A stretch of 16,266 nucleotides of DNA from JADJPL01 sp049315745. Lineage in GTDB: Bacteria > Bacteroidota > Bacteroidia > Chitinophagales > Saprospiraceae. The notes under the pieces are model-generated. The model saw only the letters and a program-made list of their open reading frames with translations, ran no database searches and was not told where the DNA came from. The stretch is taken from NCBI GenBank assembly GCA_049315745.1, contig JBMOJO010000067.1, positions 1 through 16,266 on the forward strand, in the 5' to 3' direction. The translations under genes were made by a program, and so were the position numbers. Shown here one piece after another: positions 7,314 to 13,300 of the stretch. Within the stretch, counting starts at the first letter, position 1, and each line of letters starts with the position of its first letter.

Positions 7314-10300
7314 ATGAAAAAATATATACTTTTTGCCATAACCGGCCTGTTGACCGCACTTGGGAGCTTGCAGGCACAAAGCGTGCGCTATATCCGCATC
7401 GCCCAAAACAGCAGCGGAACTTCGGATTCCCTCCATTTGGCCGAAGTCCGGGCAATTGCGAGTGGTACGGGTGTAAATGTCGCGCTGAACAAAACCGTCA
7501 CTGTTGACGCCGAAAGGGTCGTTTTTCCCAAAGCCAACTATGTTGATGGCGATCCGGAAACGATTGGTGGCAGCGCTGCTGCAGGCAGAACGGCTTTCGT
7601 AGAGATTGACCTGGGAGCGGGTTTCGACCTCGATCGGGTCGAAATCGTGAATCGCTATTCGGCGTCCGCCAACGTGGCCATGCGTGCCCGAAACCTGCAG
7701 CTCACGCTGCGGGATGCCAATGGCGATCTCCTCTCATCTATTGCGGTTGATGCTTATCAGGAAAAAGACGAGGCGCTTACCACGATTTGGCACTTTTTTG
7801 AGCAGGCGCCCGATATGCGTATTCTCAGGGATTGTCCTACAGCCTCAAATGCCCGCCTGTTCTTAAGCAAAAATGCCGGTTCCGCCCTCGAATTTACCGG
7901 TGAGGCCGGTCAATCGGTATCGGTTCCGTCGGCATTGCCGATCGGCAACCAGGACTTTACCCTTGAAATGTGGGTAAAAATACCCCTTGTGGGCCAGGGC
8001 GGGCTGACGGCCTCCGAAAAGGTCGGCACCCTGGTCTCTACTACAACCGACGGGGGCAACGTCATCTGGTCTATTAACGAAAATGGCCAGCTCAGTATGG
8101 ACTGGGCAGGCACGACCGCTACGGGTACGACCGATCTGCGGGACGGGCAATGGCACCACCTGCTCTTTACACGCGATAAAGCGGCAAATACGTTCGAAGG
8201 TTATCTGGATGGCGCTACGGAGCTGAGTGCGGCTACAGCGGGAGCGGACGTCAATTTCACGGCAGATGCCCTGCGCATTGGTATAGAAAGTGCTTCCGGT
8301 ACAGAGGTATTTCATGGGCAGATTGATGAACTGCGCGTATGGAATGTGCGCAAAGCAGATATCCCCGGCCATGACCCCTATCGCGAAGCCAGGCCGGTCA
8401 GTGCGCTGGAACTGTATTATCGCTTCAATGAACAGGTCAATGCCACGGTGTTCGATTACGGGCCAAATGCCCGGCATGGAGAGCTTTCGAGTGCATTGGT
8501 CTCGGGAACCCCCCGGATTTCAGAGGCATTGGCACCGATTCTCTATTCCTCACAGCTGTGGTCAACGGGTGGGATTGATACGAGCATTGTTGCCGGCGCC
8601 TCCGGGAAATTTTGGGTAGTGACCCGCAACGGCTCGGGCATTATTTCAACCGACACCTTTGATTTAGAACTTCCTGCAATTATACAGGAAGATATTAGTT
8701 GTACCGAAGTTTCGCTTAGCGCGGTTGGTGGGGAGACATTCTCTTGGACAGGCGGAGCCACAACTTCGGAGATCACGGTGACGATGGCAGGTACCTATTC
8801 AGTCACGATCACTTCAGAGGGATGTAGCCCCGTCGTAGTCTCCAAAGCTGTGACTATGCCGCAGTCCAGTCGCTATTACCGGGATACCGATGGCGACGGG
8901 TTTGGGAACGAACTGGTTTTCCAGGATGCCTGCAGCCCTCCGGAAGGCTTTGTTGCAAGTTCTACGGATTGTGACGATAGCAACGCTGCAATATATCCCG
9001 GGGCCACAGAAATTTGCGATGGCCTCGACAATGATTGTGACGGGGCCATTGATGACGGGATCACCGTACCTACTTTCTATCGGGATGCCGATGGGGACGG
9101 GCTCGGGGACCCGGGGTTCACTGTACAAGCGTGTAGCGCACCGTTAGGATACGTTGCTTCAGGCTCTGACTGCGACGATACCAACCCCAGTATCGGTACG
9201 AGTCCTGACCTGAATCAGTACTTCCGCGATAGTGACGGCGACGGGTATGGAACTGCTGCCGAAACCATTAATAGCTGCGCCCAACCTGCCGGATATGTAA
9301 CCGCCTCCGGAGATTGTGATGATAGTAACCCCAATGTCCATCCAGGGGCACCTGAAAATTGCGACAATATTGATGATAACTGCAACGGGATCTTGATTGA
9401 AGGGGCATGCCCGGGATTTACTACGGACGTTTCCGGGAATTGTACAACGGTGAGCTCGGCTAATGTACTCACCGGAGAATCCTTTTTCAACTTTGGGAGT
9501 GCAAGTAATGCCATCAATACAGCAATGCGCAGCAATTTCACTATCGGCCAGCCCCTGGTAGGCGCCTATATTGGGGAAAGCGTCACAGGTGCGTTTGGCT
9601 TTTGGGGGCGATTTTTGTTAACTCCTTCAGCTCCATCTATTAAGGCAACGGAAGGCGAGCTTCCCGACCGTATCCAGATTAACTGGAAGCCGGATCCCCT
9701 CAGCCCGGTGGCAAGTGGGTTTAAGCTCTACCGCAACGGGGCCCTGCTGGCTTCTGTGGACGGCGAGTCCCGCTCTTTCATTGATTTCAACGTCATCGCA
9801 GGGCAGTTTTATACGTATGAAGTCGCAGGTATCAACAGCTTCGGTGAGGGCTACCGGGGCAAAACCCTGGGCTTCCTCAACCCGAACGGTGTCGTAACTG
9901 GCCGCATCACAACTTTTAGCGGAAACCCCGTACCGGGTACTATCGTAACCCTTTCTCCTACGATTGGCAAATCACTGAATTTCAATCAACTTGGTTCTTC
10001 CTTTGCCGAGTACTCCCCCAAATTCCCCCGCACCAACTTCACCGTTTCCTGCTGGGTGAAAATCGGCGATAATAACGATAAAGCAGCCATTTTTGACCTT
10101 GGCAGCCACCTTGGCAAAAACTGGTGGTTGCATACCCAGCCGCAGGGAGCCGAAAAAGGGATCGTCTTTGGCGTTGGCCGGAATCAGGGCGATGTGACAG
10201 AGATGGCCTATACTTTTCCTGCCGATCAGGCCAATGGATGGCACTATGTCGCCGCGACCTTCAATGGGGCCTCTTTGCTCCTGTACGTGGATGGTGAACT

Positions 10301-13300
10301 TGCCGGAACGACCGTCGCTACCCTTCAATCGGCAGAATCTGTGCTTTTCCTCGGCCAAAAGCCAACGGGTGGGGGTAATTTCAATGGAAAACTCGACGAA
10401 CTGAGGTTCTTCGAACGGCAACTGGCACAGACAGAGATCCAAATGTTCATGAATCAGAGTATCAGCTCGACCAGCCCTGGCCTGGTCGCTTACTGGAAGT
10501 TTGACGAAGGGGTCGGCAGTAAGGCATTCGACCTTACCGCCAATAAGTTTCCGGTGTACCATTGCGGTACCCAATGGGACAACGATAAGCCCGATGTCGT
10601 CAATGCCGCGATCTCCGATATAGATGGCAGCTATAAAGTGGAAGGGATAAACTATGGGGCCGGTGCAACTTTTACGGCGACACCCAGCAAGTTCTTCTAT
10701 TACAACCAGTCGCTGGAGTTCAATGCAGTAAATAGCCAGTATGCCGATCTCACCAGTTTTGGGCTTACCGACAGCGCATCCATTACGATTACCGTCAAAG
10801 CTTTCGACTTTAGTGGCAATCAAACCTTGCTTAGCAAAGCAGATGCGTCGGGCAACAACCAGTTCCTGCTCTCCCTCAACTCGGGCAACCTGGAGCTGAG
10901 CATCGGCGCCAACAAGCAGTCCTTTGGCGCCTTGGGCATGGGCTTTCACCACCTCGCCTTCATCATGCAAAAACAGGGCAGTAGCCTGAATGTTACGCTG
11001 TTCAAGAATGGGACGCAAATTGTAACCCGCCAATTCAGCAGTATAGGTACCTGGGCGGGCAAACCCTGGAAGCTCGGCGCACGCGCAAATGGGCCAACAG
11101 GCCATACCGCCTATTTCACCGGGCTTATAGATGAAGTGGCCTTCTTCAGTGAATTGCTGCCCGTGTTTAAGCTCCAGGAATACGCCAATATCGGTACGAA
11201 TGTAACCGACAAGATGCTGTCCTCGTTTTTTAACCTGAACGAAGGCACAGATACACTCCTCCAGGACCTCGGCGCCGCACTCACCGGCAAAGGGGTATTG
11301 AAAGGGGCACAGTGGAGTACTGTGGCAGCCATCTCGCGCACAGAGCCGCATAAATTTACCCCTTCAAGCCGGTTGGTCACCCTCAACCCGAGCAATACCA
11401 GCGTAGATCAGATTGATTTCACCGACCAGAGCACCATTCCAGTCAGCGGCTATGTCCGCTACGAGGGTACGGATTGCTTTGTTGCAGGTGCGGAGATCTA
11501 CGTCAATGGGCAGCGGGCGATACCCCCGGTATTCACCAATGAAGACGGGTACTTCAGCCTCGAGATGGCCCCCGGCGCCACAGCACAGCTCAGCCCGGTG
11601 TATAATGGCCATAATTTCTTCCCGGCTTTCTGGGAAGTTTTCAAAGCTTCTTCCCCTGTAGCAGGTATTCTTTTCCGGGATCAGGTGAAGCGCGAGGTCA
11701 GCGGGCAGATGGCGGGTAACGAAATTTGCCGCAAGAGTATTATTCCCGACGGTGCGATCGTAAAAGTGAAAGTCGAATCGCTGGACGGTTGTTTTTACCA
11801 GGAGCAGCGACTCACCAACCCCAACGGAAAGTACGTCTTCAAAAACCTTCCCCCAATACCGATGACCGTAGCGGTAACAGAACATTCGAACAGCGAAATC
11901 TATAACTTCTTCCAGCTCCTTGGAGGATCGAATATTGATCTGACGAATAAAAACGATACCATTGACTTTATCTACTACTCCCAGCCCGAGATTGAACTCT
12001 CCAGGCTGGACACCAACCCCTGCGGCGAGCAGATGCTCTTGCAAAGCTCAACTTACACGACGGAGATCAAGGTATATCAACCTTACGACGGTGGCCGTTG
12101 CTACCTCGATACGGCTGAATTGACGATTGACAACTCTATTGCCGATGAGTCCTCCTTTGACACCTTGATGACGCAGGGAAACCTCAAGTACCGCTTTAAG
12201 GCAAGTATGCCCAATATTGCTTCTCCCTACACTAAAAACCTGACCGTCAAGGCCACTGCCGATAATAAGAGCAATACCGCCAGCACGAACGTTGTGGTCC
12301 TGGGTAAACGACCCCGAAACGTGAATTTCGCCTCCACCACGCCGTCTATCCCGTTGATGATACTTCGAGACCCCCCGGGGGATGGCTCCAGTGCGACCAT
12401 AGAAAAGGGCACTGAGGTTTGCAACGGCTGGTCTATTGGAACTTCAGCAGAGATGAAAGCCTCGACCGGCCTTGAAATTGACCTGGGCACCGAGACAGTC
12501 GTTTCGGCGGGTATCGGCGCAGAAGTGGAAACCAAAACGGAATTAAAAAATTCCACTACGATGAACATGAGTATATCCACCAAAGGCAATTTTAATAAAT
12601 CGGCCGAGGTGTGCCTCACTTCTACAGAAACGATTTCTACTTCCAGTGATGGCATACTCCAGGGAGCTGATGCAGATGTTTACGTAGGCGGTACCTTCAA
12701 CCTGCTTTTTGGATTGACGGATAAGCTGGAGTTCGATACCCTGAATTGTGCGTACGTCCTCGATAAAGACCTGGTCGTTTTTCCAGACCGGTTCGCTTCG
12801 ACCTTTATTTATTCGGGTTATGAAATCAAAAAGAATGTAATTCCCAAACTGGAATTAGTGGGCGATACGACTTCTGCCAACCAATGGCGGGCGATGCTAC
12901 AGCGAAACGAAGACCTGAAAAAGCGGGCAGTCTTTCAGCGCAACCTTACCTTCGATGCAGGGGTAACCTATGAAAATTCCTCCGCTATTACGAATACCGA
13001 TGAAACGAAGTTCGGTTTCAGCATAGATGTTTCGTCGAGTATCAATGCATCATTGGGATTTGCGTTCAATGGCTTAGGGAATGCCTTTACCATGGGCATG
13101 GAAATCAATATGGGGGTCTCTTCCGACTTTTCCAGAAAAGAAACCAACACCCAGACGGTGACATACACCCTTGCCGATGATGATCTCAAAGATTCTTATA
13201 CGATAGATGTCCTGGAAGACCGGGTATATGGAACGCCGGTATTCAAAATCGTTTCAGGTGTTACTTCCTGTCCGCATGATTCTGGCACTGTCTCCCGTGA

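Noticed and set aside
8868..9413. CRISPR-like or DNA-level tandem repeat
   Set aside because: The repetition is at protein level (DGDG units) with different codons; there are no identical DNA repeats with regular spacers.
9972..11351. 459-residue open frame on the minus strand inside the giant gene
   Set aside because: It lies fully antisense to LamG-containing coding sequence, shows no recognisable domain and is Cys/His/Arg-rich as expected of a shadow frame.
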